A stretch of 9,452 bases of DNA from Bacteroidales bacterium (GCA_017616675.1 JAFZXR010000059.1:1-9452), one strand, 5' to 3'. Numbered from the stretch's first letter, positions 1 to 7,135 are shown. Notes: generated by a model from the sequence alone, not told the origin. Program-made: numbers and translations.

Positions 1-495
1 CTCCCTATCGACGAGTTTATGCAGATCATGAACTACGCCATCGACAACGACTACCCGATTGCTTGGGGCGCCGACGTCAGCGAGAAGGGCTGGCTCCGCG
101 GCAAGATGGCAGGCGTGTGCGTGCTTCCAGACCTTGAGAATCAATCAGATAAGTCAGGCACCGACTTCGCACATTGGAACGGTCTCAGCATGGCCGACCG
201 CCAGAAGGAAGCCATGAGCAAGCCAACGCCACAGCGCTGGGTCAACGATCAGGACCGTCTCGACGCATACAACAACTTCGAGACCACCGACGACCACGGC
301 ATGGTGATTTACGGTAAGGCAAAAGACCAGATGGGCAACGTCTACTTCATGGTTAAGAACTCATGGGGCGACGCCGGCAGCTACCACGGAATCTGGTACG
401 CATCGGAGGCATTCGTACGTTACAAGACCTTGAACTGCGTCGTTCACAAGAACGCCATTCCAAAGGATCTCAAGAAAAAACTTGGAATCAAGTAA
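1..495 (+). CDS. pepC: C1B papain-fold aminopeptidase (bleomycin hydrolase/PepC type), C-terminal part
   Basis: This is the 3' end of a cysteine aminopeptidase gene; the frame is open from base 1 (Leu-Pro-Ile-Asp-Glu-Phe before the first Met at 19), so the true start lies outside. The visible 164 residues hold the C-terminal half of the papain fold: PIAWGADVSEKGW early, then the catalytic His in DDHGM (codon 295-297) and the catalytic Asn in VKNSWGD (codon 358-360). The catalytic Cys would lie upstream of the window. Family members form cytosolic or exported oligomers that trim N-terminal residues from peptides; without the N-terminus, export cannot be judged. The C-terminus is Lys-rich (KKKLGIK), as in many family members. 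A same-strand membrane gene starts 18 nt after the TAA with no terminator between, so the two are probably co-transcribed. The family call is firm; the symbol is by family only. Confidence 0.9.
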   Translation, partial: LPIDEFMQIMNYAIDNDYPIAWGADVSEKGWLRGKMAGVCVLPDLENQSDKSGTDFAHWNGLSMADRQKEAMSKPTPQRWVNDQDRLDAYNNFETTDDHGMVIYGKAKDQMGNVYFMVKNSWGDAGSYHGIWYASEAFVRYKTLNCVVHKNAIPKDLKKKLGIK

Positions 496-513
496 AATTA
501 GAAATAAAAAACA

Positions 514-1410
514 ATGAAAACCACTGGAGCCAACGTATTGTTGGAAGTTAAACGTTACGTCATCATCACTTTTGCCTTGCTGATGATGGCTTTCGGATGG
601 ACCGCCTTCCTCATCCCCAACCACGTACTGGGCGGCGGAGTGAGCGGTATCGCCACTTTGATATTTTATGCCACAGGCATCTCGACAGGTATGTCGGTGT
701 TTGTCATCAACGCCATCCTGGTGCTGATCTCGCTGAAGATCTTAGGACCTTCGTTTGGCATAAAAACGGTGTATTCCATCGTCGTGGCTTCAGTGTTTTT
801 CTACGTTTTGCAACGTTACATCTCCGAGCCTATGCTGGCAGGTGAAATGCCGCTTTTTGTCGATGAGAAATTCCTCTCAGCCCTTATCGGCGGCGGCATG
901 GCGGGCATCTCCATTGGCATAGCCTTCACCCAAGGCGGCAGCACAGGCGGCACCGACATCGTCGCCATGATGGTGTGCAAATACCGCAACATTTCGCAAG
1001 GCAAAGTAATATTGTTTTTAGATGTCATAATCATCAGCTGCTCATATTTTGTTGTGGAAAGCGACAAGATCCAAACCATTATCTACGGTTTTGTGACCAT
1101 GGGCATCTGCAGCTATTGCATCGACCTCGTGCTCACGGGTAACAAACAGTCGGTGCAGGCTTTTATCTTCACTTCACATCCTGAGAAGGTGGCCGACCGT
1201 ATCATCAACGAGATGCACCGCGGAGTGACGGTCATCAAAGGCACTGGCTGGTATACCAAGCGCGACGGCGACATCCTTATGGTTGTCACCCACAAACGCG
1301 AGTCGCAGCAGATCTTCCGTATCGTCAAGGAAGAAGACCCTAAGGCGTTCATGACTATGAACACAGTTATGGGAGCCTATGGACAAGGCTTTGAGATGAT
1401 CAAAAAATAA
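514..1410 (+). CDS. YitT family membrane protein with C-terminal DUF2179 domain
   Basis: This predicted inner-membrane protein has 298 residues, normal for the YitT family. Hydrophobic segments lie at about 15-35, 45-55, 60-77, 84-100, 121-139, 164-181 and 188-207. Glycine-rich family motifs are visible: LGGGVSGIA (39-47), GGGMAGISIGIAF (126-138) and QGGSTGGTDIVA (140-151). From about residue 214 a soluble domain of the DUF2179 type follows, with MHRGVTVIKGTGWYTK and a C-terminal DPKAFMTMNTVMGAYGQGF stretch. The function is not established for most members; transport has been suggested, and the soluble domain may bind a ligand. The start at 514 is preceded by an A-rich stretch (AATAAAAAACA), typical of this phylum, and lies 18 nt after the peptidase stop, suggesting one operon. 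It converges on the tRNA genes on the other strand. Confidence 0.9.
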   Translation: MKTTGANVLLEVKRYVIITFALLMMAFGWTAFLIPNHVLGGGVSGIATLIFYATGISTGMSVFVINAILVLISLKILGPSFGIKTVYSIVVASVFFYVLQRYISEPMLAGEMPLFVDEKFLSALIGGGMAGISIGIAFTQGGSTGGTDIVAMMVCKYRNISQGKVILFLDVIIISCSYFVVESDKIQTIIYGFVTMGICSYCIDLVLTGNKQSVQAFIFTSHPEKVADRIINEMHRGVTVIKGTGWYTKRDGDILMVVTHKRESQQIFRIVKEEDPKAFMTMNTVMGAYGQGFEMIKK

Positions 1411-1421
1411 GGGGATTTTTT
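1402..1421. terminator. Weak AT-rich hairpin between convergent yitT-like gene and tRNA-Leu
   Basis: AAAAAAT (1402-1408) can pair with ATTTTTT (1415-1421) around a loop of AAGGGG. It overlaps the stop codon of the YitT-family gene and lies 3 nt from the tRNA-Leu 3' end. The position between converging transcripts suits a bidirectional terminator, but the stem is A/T only and would be weak. No better terminator is visible here. Confidence 0.3.
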
Positions 1422-1424
1422 CAG

Positions 1425-1509
1425 TACCTGAGGCCGGGGTCGAACCGGCACGTCCACAATGGACACAGGATTTTAAGTCCGGCGCGTCTACCGATTCCGC
1501 CACTCAGGC
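1425..1509 (-). tRNA. tRNA-Leu (anticodon UAA)
   Basis: Read on the minus strand, this is a complete 85-nt class II tRNA. It has acceptor GCCTGAG paired with CTCAGGT (first pair G-U), D-stem GCG/CGC, anticodon loop CTTAAAA with anticodon UAA at 1473-1475, a long variable arm with stem GTCCA/TGGAC, T-arm GCCGG-TTCGACC-CCGGC, and discriminator A at 1425. CCA is not encoded and must be added by nucleotidyltransferase. The long variable arm and anticodon fix the identity as leucine, reading UUA and UUG. The anticodon stem CCGGA/TCCTG contains one C-U mismatch (positions 28-42). It lies 13 nt after tRNA-Gly copy 1 and is probably last in the operon. Confidence 0.97.
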
Positions 1510-1522
1510 ACTTATTTATTTG

Positions 1523-1591
<69 letters not shown>

Positions 1592-1595
<4 letters not shown>

Positions 1596-1612
1596 CTGGC
1601 TTCGCCAGTCGG
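1592..1612 (-). repeat. Inverted repeat abutting the 5' end of tRNA-Gly copy 1
   Basis: CTGGC (1596-1600), loop TTC, and GCCAG (1604-1608) form a tight 5-bp hairpin that ends at the base just before the tRNA. The pairing continues with CCG (1592-1594, inside tRNA nt 2-4) against CGG (1610-1612), past one C-T mismatch. The precursor leader could therefore compete with the acceptor stem. Function is unknown. Confidence 0.6.
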
Positions 1613-1618
1613 CTTTTC

Positions 1619-1669
1619 GTCGCGACTCGGCAGAATCAAAGCAAGCTTTGCTTCTGCTCTCGCTGCTCC
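1619..1669 (-). repeat. 51-bp exact direct repeat, copy 1, in tRNA-Gly 5' spacer
   Basis: These 51 bases recur without a mismatch at 1915-1965. The unit contains an imperfect palindrome (1630-1657; core CAAAGC-AA-GCTTTG) and ends in tgctctcgctgctcc (1655-1669). That 15-mer occurs again at 1706-1720, exactly 51 bases on, so copy 1 carries an internal tandem array that copy 2 lacks. No reading frame here resembles a protein. Two smaller inverted repeats lie further on: AAAGTC/GACTTT (1672-1688) and TCGTAG/CTACGA (1752-1773). Confidence 0.9.
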
Positions 1670-1705
1670 GAAAAGTCCGCATGACTTTCTATTGCAAGAT
1701 TTCCT

Positions 1706-1740
1706 TGCTCTCGCTGCTCCAAGAATTCCGCAAACCTTCT
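1706..1740 (-). repeat. 35-bp exact direct repeat, copy 1
   Basis: This stretch begins with the second occurrence of tgctctcgctgctcc and is identical to 1951-1985. In the second tRNA-Gly spacer it follows the 51-bp repeat with the 15-mer shared, whereas here it is displaced by an extra 51 bases. The arrangement fits slippage or recombination between the 15-mers. Confidence 0.9.
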
Positions 1741-1808
1741 ATTGGAGGTCATCGTAGAATAAAAATACTACGAGAATTTTGCAGATTTTCTTCTTTCAAA
1801 GAACTTTG

Positions 1809-1878
<70 letters not shown>

Positions 1879-1881
<3 letters not shown>

Positions 1882-1906
1882 AAAATTTTGCTTGCAAAAT
1901 TTTGCG
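1879..1906 (-). repeat. 28-nt palindrome overlapping the 5' end of tRNA-Gly copy 2
   Basis: CGCAAAATTTTGC (1879-1891) and its exact complement GCAAAATTTTGCG (1894-1906) are separated by TT only. The left arm includes the first three bases of the tRNA (1879-1881). It also holds two copies of the self-complementary CAAAATTTTG. In the precursor RNA this arm could pair with the leader instead of the acceptor 3' strand. It occupies the same position as the unrelated hairpin at 1592-1612. Confidence 0.75.
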
Positions 1907-1914
1907 AGATTCTT

Positions 1915-1965
1915 GTCGCGACTCGGCAGAATCAAAGCAAGCTTTGCTTCTGCTCTCGCTGCTCC
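1915..1965 (-). repeat. 51-bp exact direct repeat, copy 2
   Basis: Identical to 1619-1669, at an offset of 296 bases (the tRNA copies are offset by 286). It contains the same imperfect palindrome at 1926-1953. It runs directly into the second copy of the 35-bp repeat (1951-1985), with the 15-mer shared. Confidence 0.9.
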
Positions 1966-1985
1966 AAGAATTCCGCAAACCTTCT
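1951..1985 (-). repeat. 35-bp exact direct repeat, copy 2
   Basis: Identical to 1706-1740. After it, a degenerate further module (gctccaaaaagtccg, 2011-2025) resembles gctccgaaaagtccg at 1665-1679, suggesting the whole leader grew from a unit of about 50 bp. Confidence 0.85.
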
Positions 1986-2064
1986 TTACGAGATTTTTGT
2001 TACGTATATTGCTCCAAAAAGTCCGTTCAGAAACAAGCAAGAATCCCTATTTGGAATTGCGGTG

Positions 2065-2072
2065 CAAAGATA
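2065..2072 (-). promoter_or_regulatory. Probable -7 element of the tRNA operon promoter
   Basis: Read on the minus strand this is TATCTTTG followed by CA, matching the Bacteroidota -7 consensus TAnnTTTG. It is the only good match between mutS and the tRNA genes, so it most likely drives Gly-Gly-Leu with a leader of roughly 180 nt. No clear -33 TTTG is present at the expected spacing. Confidence 0.6.
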
Positions 2073-2158
2073 CGGCATTTTTTGATACCGCCGACGTTTT
2101 TTTGAAAAATTTTTATCAGGAGTTTAAATTATTGATTATCAATTCATATAAAGTTTTT

Positions 2159-2221
2159 AGTCATCAATTTTGAAGGCCTTCGGCTCCCGTATGGGAGACG
2201 ACCAGCCGAAAAATGATGACT
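2159..2221. repeat. Structured 63-nt element 1 (hairpin with conserved bulges)
   Basis: Numbering from 2159 as 1, AGTCATCA (1-8) pairs with TGATGACT (56-63), and TTTT (10-13) with AAAA (52-55). GAAGGCC (14-20) bulges on one side. TCGG (22-25) pairs with CCGA (48-51), and CTCCC (26-30) with GGGAG (35-39) around loop GTAT. ACGACCAG (40-47) bulges on the other side. The outer arms extend further as an imperfect inverted repeat to 2135 and 2244. It aligns base for base with the element at 2246-2308. It lies in the mutS 3' region, but no U-run follows it on either strand in the way a terminator needs. Whether it acts as RNA or DNA, and on which strand, is unknown. Confidence 0.75.
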
Positions 2222-2245
2222 AAAAAAACTTATAATTTGATAATT

Positions 2246-2308
2246 AGTCACCAATTTCGAAGGCCTTTGACTTCTGAAAAGAAGGCAGCCAGCCGAGAAA
2301 TGGTGACT
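2246..2308. repeat. Structured 63-nt element 2, direct copy next to mutS stop codon
   Basis: This element has the same length and plan as the one at 2159-2221. AGTCACCA pairs with TGGTGACT (perfect pairing continues outward to 2242 and 2312), and TTTC pairs with GAAA. The bulge GAAGGCC is conserved. The apical hairpin is CTTCT-GAAA-AGAAG, with a GNRA-type loop if read on +. The right side CCAGCCGA is conserved. Against element 1, pairs 6-58, 13-52, 28-37 and 30-35 each change on both sides and stay paired. The inner helix is weaker here (one U-G wobble and one A-C mismatch, read on +). The outer stem ends 1 nt from the mutS TAG codon. Confidence 0.75.
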
Positions 2309-2313
2309 AATTT

Positions 2314-4920
2314 CTAATAATTTTTCAGCATTTTTTTAATCTCGTTGAGCTTCATCAATGCCTCAACTGGAGTCAAAGTGTCGATGTTGATGTTGAGAAT
2401 ATCGTCTTTGATTTGCAACAAAAGCGGGTCGTCGAGCTGGATAAAGCTGAGCTGCATGTTATCCATTTGCTTGCTCTCCTTGATGGCCTCGTCGAGATTG
2501 TCGTGCGAATGCGATTTCTCGAGCATCGAAAGCAAAGCGTCGGCACGATCGATGACTTTGCGCGGCATTCCCGCCATCGCCGCCACGTGGATACCGAAGC
2601 TGTGAGCGCTTCCGCCCTTCTTCAGCTTTCTCAAAAACACCACTTTATTGCCGACTTCCTTCACCGACACATGGTAGTTTTTGATTCTGCTAAACGAGGC
2701 CTCCATCTCATTAAGCTCATGATAATGAGTGGCAAACATCACCTTCGCGCGCATCGTCGGGTGCTCGTGGAGGTACTCGGTGATGGCCCAAGCTATGCTG
2801 ATACCGTCGTACGTGCTGGTGCCACGGCCAATCTCGTCGAGCAGAATCAGACTGCGGTTGGAGACGTTGTTCAAAATCGATGCTGTCTCGTTCATCTCCA
2901 CCATGAACGTCGACTCGCCGGAAGAGATATTGTCGCTCGCTCCCACTCTAGTAAATATCTTATCCACCAGACCGATGCGCGCGGCTGACGCCGGCACAAA
3001 TGAGCCGATCTGCGCCATCAGAACTATGAGCGCGGTCTGACGCAGCAATGCCGACTTACCCGACATGTTCGGACCCGTGATAATCATTATCTGCTGTTTC
3101 TCGCGGTCGAGGTAGACGTCGTTGGAGATATACTCCTCGCCCACCGGCATCATCTGCTCGATGACGGGATGCCTGCCTTCTTTGATATCAATGACATACG
3201 ACTCGTCGACGGTCGGCATCACGTAGTTGTTGTTCAACGCGATATAACCGAAGTTGACCAGACAGTCGATCTTTCCGACCAAAGCCGCGTCGAGCTGAAT
3301 CGGAGCCACAAACTCCGACGTGGCGTTCACGAGTTCGGCATAAACACGTTCTTCGATGACTTGAATCTTCTCTTCGGCACCAAGTATCTTCTGCTCGTAT
3401 TCCTTCAATTCCTCGGTGATGTAACGCTCGGCGTTAGCCAGTGTCTGCTTACGAATCCACTCGGCCGGAACCTTGTCTTTGTGAGTGTTCGTCACCTCGA
3501 GATAATATCCGAAAACGTTGTTGTATCCGATCTTCAGCGATGAGATTCCCGTCAGCTCAGCCTCGCGTTTCTGGATATTAATAAGGTAATCTTTGCCCGA
3601 GCGCGACAGGTTGCGCAAGTCGTCGAGTTCTTCGTTGACTCCCTCGGCTATGAAGTTGCCTTTCGAAGTCACTGCCGGTGCATCCTGACGGATTTCTTTT
3701 TTGATCCTGTTTCTTATTGATTCACAAGGATTTAACTGCTCAGCAAAAGCCTTCATCGAGGCATTGTCGCTATCTTTGCAGAGGTCGCGGATCACTTCGA
3801 TTTGCTCGAGGGCGTACGACACCTGCAGGAGCTCGCGAGGGTTTACCCGAGCGAGCGACACTTTGGAGATCAGTCGTTCGAGATCGCCCACCTGACGGAT
3901 GGCATCCTGAAATTTGGCGATGACATCTCTGTTTTTATAAAAATAATCGACGACGTCGTATCTCGCCTGAATCTGCTCTTTGTTTTTCAGCGGAAGCGAG
4001 ATCCAGCGGCGCAGCAGTCGCGAACCCATTGGCGACACGGTTTTATCGATGACGTCAATAAGCGTTTTTGCGTTAGGATTCGGGGTGTTGAGCAGTTCGA
4101 GGTTACGAATCGTGAACTTGTCGAGCCACACAAACTGCCCTTGGTCGATGCGTGAAAGCGAGGTGATATAGTCGATTTTATCGTGCTGGGTTTCGTGCAG
4201 ATAATGAATCGCAGCGCCAGCAGCCACTATGCCTTTCGGGAAATCGTCAACGCCAAAGCCCTTCAGCGAGGTGGTGTTGAAATGACGCGTCAGGATGTCG
4301 TTGGCATAATCGTCGGTGAATACCCAATCGTCGAAAACCGTCAAGAAGTATTTATCGCTGAAAGCCTCAATAAAATCGCGGCGTTTGTTACGTTGGCAAA
4401 GCACTTCCGAAGGGTTGAAACTCTGCAGAAGCTTGTCGATATATTCATTATTGCCTTGAGTGAGATAAAACTCGCCTGTCGACACGTCCAAAAACGCTAT
4501 TCCGCTCTCATTTTTCTCGAGATGCACCGACGCGAGGAAGTTATTCTCCTTCTGATCCAAGACATTATCGTTATAGGTGATGCCTGGTGTAACCAGCTCC
4601 ACCACGCCGCGTTTCACAATGCCTTTGGCCGTCTTCGGATCCTCAAGTTGCTCACACACAGCGACTTTCAGACCAGCGCGCACCAGCTTCGGCAGATAAG
4701 TGTCAAGTGCGTGATGCGGAAAACCTGCCAATTCGACGCTCTGCGCCGTAGCGCTTGAACGTTTCGTGAGAACGATACCCAAAATCTCGGCTGCCTTTGC
4801 CGCATCGTCGCCATAAGTCTCATAAAAATCGCCCACGCGGTACAACAGCATGGCTTCGGGGTATTTTGCCTTAAAAGCATAATACTGTCGCATTAATGGG
4901 GTATCGTTAGGATTTGCCAT
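2314..4920 (-). CDS. mutS: DNA mismatch repair protein MutS
   Basis: MutS recognises base mismatches and small loops after replication and, with ATP, recruits MutL. At 868 residues the length is normal for a bacterial MutS. The N-terminal mismatch-reading motif is [11 protein letters not shown], with Phe32 and Glu34 in the places of the family's Phe-X-Glu wedge. The connector and lever/clamp domains follow, for example [21 protein letters not shown] near the start of the core. The C-terminal ATPase has Walker A GPNMSGKS (616-623), Walker [11 protein letters not shown] (Asp695, Glu696) and the ATHYHEL switch. Ser replaces the first Gly of GGKS in the P-loop, a tolerated variation. Translation begins at ATG 4918-4920 about 45 nt downstream of a predicted promoter, and ends in TAG directly before the twin hairpin elements. 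Confidence 0.99.
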   Translation of the reverse strand: MANPNDTPLMRQYYAFKAKYPEAMLLYRVGDFYETYGDDAAKAAEILGIVLTKRSSATAQSVELAGFPHHALDTYLPKLVRAGLKVAVCEQLEDPKTAKGIVKRGVVELVTPGITYNDNVLDQKENNFLASVHLEKNESGIAFLDVSTGEFYLTQGNNEYIDKLLQSFNPSEVLCQRNKRRDFIEAFSDKYFLTVFDDWVFTDDYANDILTRHFNTTSLKGFGVDDFPKGIVAAGAAIHYLHETQHDKIDYITSLSRIDQGQFVWLDKFTIRNLELLNTPNPNAKTLIDVIDKTVSPMGSRLLRRWISLPLKNKEQIQARYDVVDYFYKNRDVIAKFQDAIRQVGDLERLISKVSLARVNPRELLQVSYALEQIEVIRDLCKDSDNASMKAFAEQLNPCESIRNRIKKEIRQDAPAVTSKGNFIAEGVNEELDDLRNLSRSGKDYLINIQKREAELTGISSLKIGYNNVFGYYLEVTNTHKDKVPAEWIRKQTLANAERYITEELKEYEQKILGAEEKIQVIEERVYAELVNATSEFVAPIQLDAALVGKIDCLVNFGYIALNNNYVMPTVDESYVIDIKEGRHPVIEQMMPVGEEYISNDVYLDREKQQIMIITGPNMSGKSALLRQTALIVLMAQIGSFVPASAARIGLVDKIFTRVGASDNISSGESTFMVEMNETASILNNVSNRSLILLDEIGRGTSTYDGISIAWAITEYLHEHPTMRAKVMFATHYHELNEMEASFSRIKNYHVSVKEVGNKVVFLRKLKKGGSAHSFGIHVAAMAGMPRKVIDRADALLSMLEKSHSHDNLDEAIKESKQMDNMQLSFIQLDDPLLLQIKDDILNINIDTLTPVEALMKLNEIKKMLKNY

Positions 4921-4964
4921 GTTTTAATGAAAATAAAAAATGAAATATCGATGCTAATAATGCA

Positions 4965-4972
4965 CAAAATTA
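4965..4972 (-). promoter_or_regulatory. Probable mutS promoter -7 element
   Basis: On the minus strand this reads TAATTTTG, a match to TAnnTTTG. A possible -33 TTTG lies at 4995-4998, 22 nt upstream. The leader to the mutS ATG would be about 38 nt. It is divergent from the promoter at 5007-5014. Confidence 0.55.
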
Positions 4973-5006
4973 CACTTTTTTCCTGAAACTGCGCCAAAAA
5001 TTTTCA

Positions 5007-5014
5007 TATTTTTG
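5007..5014 (+). promoter_or_regulatory. Probable promoter -7 element of the RNA methyltransferase gene
   Basis: TATTTTTG matches TAnnTTTG and ends 16 nt before the ATG at 5031, so the leader is only about 10 nt. The -33 box is not obvious. The A/T-rich start region has no Shine-Dalgarno sequence. Confidence 0.55.
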
Positions 5015-5030
5015 CAAAAATTTTTCACTT

Positions 5031-5564
5031 ATGCGCAAACTTACAATGCCGGAGTTGAATCGCCTGAATGTCGCTGATTATCAGCAGGTTACAAAATTAC
5101 CCGTGATAATCGTGCTTGACAATATTCGATCGATGGAGAATGTGGGCTCGTTTTTCCGCACAGCCGACGCTTTCCGTGTCGAGGCGATATATCTCTGCGG
5201 CATAACGTCTCGCCCACCGCATCGCGAGATTCATAAAACAGCCCTCGGTGCCGAGGAAAGCGTCGGCTGGCGGTATTTCGCGACAACGGCAGAGGCCTGC
5301 GAGCACCTGAAAAATATGGGATATCGCATTTTTGCGGTCGAGCAGGTCGAAGGCAGCATCAAGCTGGACGAGTTCAGTGCTCCGGAGAAGTCGGCATACA
5401 TCTTCGGCAACGAGGTGGATGGTGTCGACGACGCGGTTTTGCCCTATTGCGAGCAGGCCGTTGAGATCACTCAAATGGGCATAAAACATTCATTAAATGT
5501 GTCGGTTAGCGCAGGAATTGTGATGTATCATCTCTTCGAAGATTTGAAAAACATCTTGAAATAA
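5031..5564 (+). CDS. SpoU/TrmH-family RNA 2'-O-methyltransferase
   Basis: This is a SPOUT-fold methyltransferase that transfers a methyl group from S-adenosylmethionine to a ribose 2'-OH in tRNA or rRNA. All three family motifs are present. Motif 1 is DNIRSMENVGSFFRTAD (30-46), with Asn37 and catalytic-type Arg43. Motif 2 is IFGNEVDGV (124-132). Motif 3 is KHSLNVSVSAGIVMYH (152-167), which forms the knotted cofactor site. At 177 residues it is little more than the catalytic core and lacks the N-terminal RNA-binding domain of RlmB-type enzymes, so the substrate nucleotide cannot be told from the sequence. Monocistronic: a divergent promoter lies upstream and a new promoter for the next gene lies downstream. 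MutS and this gene share the 110-bp divergent promoter region. Confidence 0.93.
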   Translation: MRKLTMPELNRLNVADYQQVTKLPVIIVLDNIRSMENVGSFFRTADAFRVEAIYLCGITSRPPHREIHKTALGAEESVGWRYFATTAEACEHLKNMGYRIFAVEQVEGSIKLDEFSAPEKSAYIFGNEVDGVDDAVLPYCEQAVEITQMGIKHSLNVSVSAGIVMYHLFEDLKNILK

Positions 5565-5646
5565 TCACATAATCGCCTGATTATCAATATTTTAAATGGT
5601 TTTTTAAAAATTTTGTTTTTTTTGTTTTTCCTATTGGAATATTTTG

Positions 5647-5654
5647 TACTTTTG
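5647..5654 (+). promoter_or_regulatory. Probable promoter -7 element of the OmpA-family gene
   Basis: TACTTTTG matches TAnnTTTG, with a candidate -33 TTTG at 5621-5624. The stretch 5590-5650 is very T-rich. The predicted leader of about 45 nt is A-rich up to the ATG and contains a small GAATT/AATTC inverted repeat, typical of strongly translated genes in this phylum. Confidence 0.6.
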
Positions 5655-5705
5655 TAGCTTGAATTGGTAAAGGAAATAATTCAAAATTAAAAATTAATAA
5701 ACAAA

Positions 5706-7076
5706 ATGAAAAAATTTACTAAATCACTGCTTTTCATCGCATTAGCAATCATTCCAATGACCTTCTTCGGTCAGGAAACACCTGCTTCAAACAACTACTT
5801 TATCGGTATTGAAGGTGGTGCAACACAGATGTTCGCTGATAACGAGAAATTCGTTATGGATCAGACTAAGTGGGATGCCGGTCTCTTCGGCGGTATCACA
5901 GTCAAGAACGCCCTTTCAGTTTATGCCGGTTTAGGTTATGCAACCTTGAAGGCTAAAAATGGTGATTTCTTCCAAATTGACGAGTGCAACCTGATTCAGG
6001 CTAACGTTAACTTCGGTTACAATATTCTCCAGCTCTTCGGTTTCAACCCGGAGCGTCGTTGGAGCATCATGCCACACGTTGGTTTAGGCGGAATCATGCA
6101 CAGAACAAAGACCACTTTCTCGAACGGTACTGTGATTGAAAACGGTTATATTAAAGACGGTGCTGTTGAAGGTCACGGTTTCGGTGGAAGAAAGCTTGTT
6201 TACACCAACAACTTCGGTCTTAAGTTCAGCTACACCATCAAGAAGAAATTCGAAATCGGTCTCGACTTCGTTTCAGTGAAGACAGATACTGAAGCTCTTG
6301 ACAACTACATCCACGGCAGACACAGCGACTGGTACGGCTATGCCAACCTCGCTCTCGCTTACAAGTTCGGTTACAAGGAAATCCCTGGTTGCCCAGCATG
6401 CCCAGAGGCTGAAGACTATGATTGCAATGTCTGCAAAGACGCTATCGAGCAGGCCGCAAGAGAAGCCGCTAAAGAAGCTGTCGAAGAGGCAATGAAAGAC
6501 TACCAGCCAGCTCCAGCAACAGCTACCGAAGAAAACAACGGTGAAGGCGAAGGCGAAAGCGAAGCACAGGCTGAAGAGGAAAATCCAGACAGCCCGGAAG
6601 CAATGGCAAAGAACTGGGACGAGAAGGACATTCACCTCTCATTCAAAGTCGGTAAGGCAGAAGTGAAAGACACACAGGCCAACAAAGACGAAGTGAAGAA
6701 AATCAGTGATGACATGGAGGAAGGCAGAGAGATCAGCAAGATTAAGACCATGGGTTACGCTTCACCAGAGGGTAATGATGATTGGAACCAGAAGCTCTCA
6801 GAAGACCGTGCAAAGGCAACAGCCGAATACATCGAGAAGAACCTCGGTGACCAGGCTGAAGGCATCGAATTCGAGTCAAAAGGCATGGGTTCAGACTGGG
6901 ACGGTTTCTACAAAGCTCTTGAAGCATCTGACATCGCTGCAAAAGACGAGATTAGAGACGAAATCAAGAACTCAGAAGATCCAGCTGCAACTCTGAATCA
7001 GATGATAGTTAAATACCCAGAACTTGAGAAGGTCCTCAACACACTCAGAGTGACGAGAATCTACATCAACAAGTAA
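5706..7076 (+). CDS. OmpA-family outer membrane protein with Cys-rich linker
   Basis: This is a two-domain envelope protein of 456 residues. Residues 1-22 form a signal peptide (KK, then a hydrophobic core), probably cleaved near FFG-QET. Residues about 29-223 alternate as short amphipathic strands (YFIGIEGG, GLFGGITV, LSVYAGLGYATL, FGYNILQLFGF, FGLKFSYTI, LALAYKFGY) and fit an eight-stranded beta-barrel in the outer membrane. A linker follows with Cys229, 232, 240 and 243 (CPAC..CNVC), an Ala/Glu-rich helix (245-265) and an acidic stretch rich in Glu and Gly (275-296). The C-terminal OmpA-like domain (303-456) has GYASPEG (350-356) and LSEDRAK (364-370). The usual Asp of the peptidoglycan-binding GHTD motif is Ser353 here, while Arg368 is kept. 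The codons GGT, AAG, TTC and AAC dominate, suggesting high expression. It has its own promoter and terminator. Confidence 0.92.
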   Translation: MKKFTKSLLFIALAIIPMTFFGQETPASNNYFIGIEGGATQMFADNEKFVMDQTKWDAGLFGGITVKNALSVYAGLGYATLKAKNGDFFQIDECNLIQANVNFGYNILQLFGFNPERRWSIMPHVGLGGIMHRTKTTFSNGTVIENGYIKDGAVEGHGFGGRKLVYTNNFGLKFSYTIKKKFEIGLDFVSVKTDTEALDNYIHGRHSDWYGYANLALAYKFGYKEIPGCPACPEAEDYDCNVCKDAIEQAAREAAKEAVEEAMKDYQPAPATATEENNGEGEGESEAQAEEENPDSPEAMAKNWDEKDIHLSFKVGKAEVKDTQANKDEVKKISDDMEEGREISKIKTMGYASPEGNDDWNQKLSEDRAKATAEYIEKNLGDQAEGIEFESKGMGSDWDGFYKALEASDIAAKDEIRDEIKNSEDPAATLNQMIVKYPELEKVLNTLRVTRIYINK

Positions 7077-7095
7077 GATTTAACTTAGTCGAAAC

Positions 7096-7127
7096 AAAAA
7101 AGCCTCCGAATTTTCGGGGGCTTTTTT
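7096..7127. terminator. Strong bidirectional Rho-independent terminator
   Basis: AAAAAAGCCTCCGA (7096-7109) pairs along 14 bp (one wobble) with TCGGGGGCTTTTTT (7114-7127) around loop ATTT. It has a T-run on the + side and, through the A-run, on the - side. It sits 19 nt after the OmpA-family stop and 8 nt beyond the end of the convergent kinase gene, so it can end both transcripts. Confidence 0.93.
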
Positions 7128-7135
7128 ATTATGTT

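Noticed and set aside
2159..2308. Twin hairpins as integron attC sites
   Set aside because: The RYYYAAC and GTTRRRY boxes required of attC are absent, and no cassette gene lies between them.
2135..2312. Twin hairpins as simple terminators of mutS
   Set aside because: No T-run follows the stems on the mutS transcript side, and conserved bulges are not expected of a terminator. Partial termination is still possible.
3052..3078. Ser in the MutS P-loop (GPNMSGKS) as a defect
   Set aside because: The Lys and following Ser of the nucleotide site are intact, and small residues at this position are tolerated in the family.
2345..4758. Plus-strand open frames of up to 191 codons inside mutS
   Set aside because: They are antisense frames of the clear mutS gene, with no family motifs.
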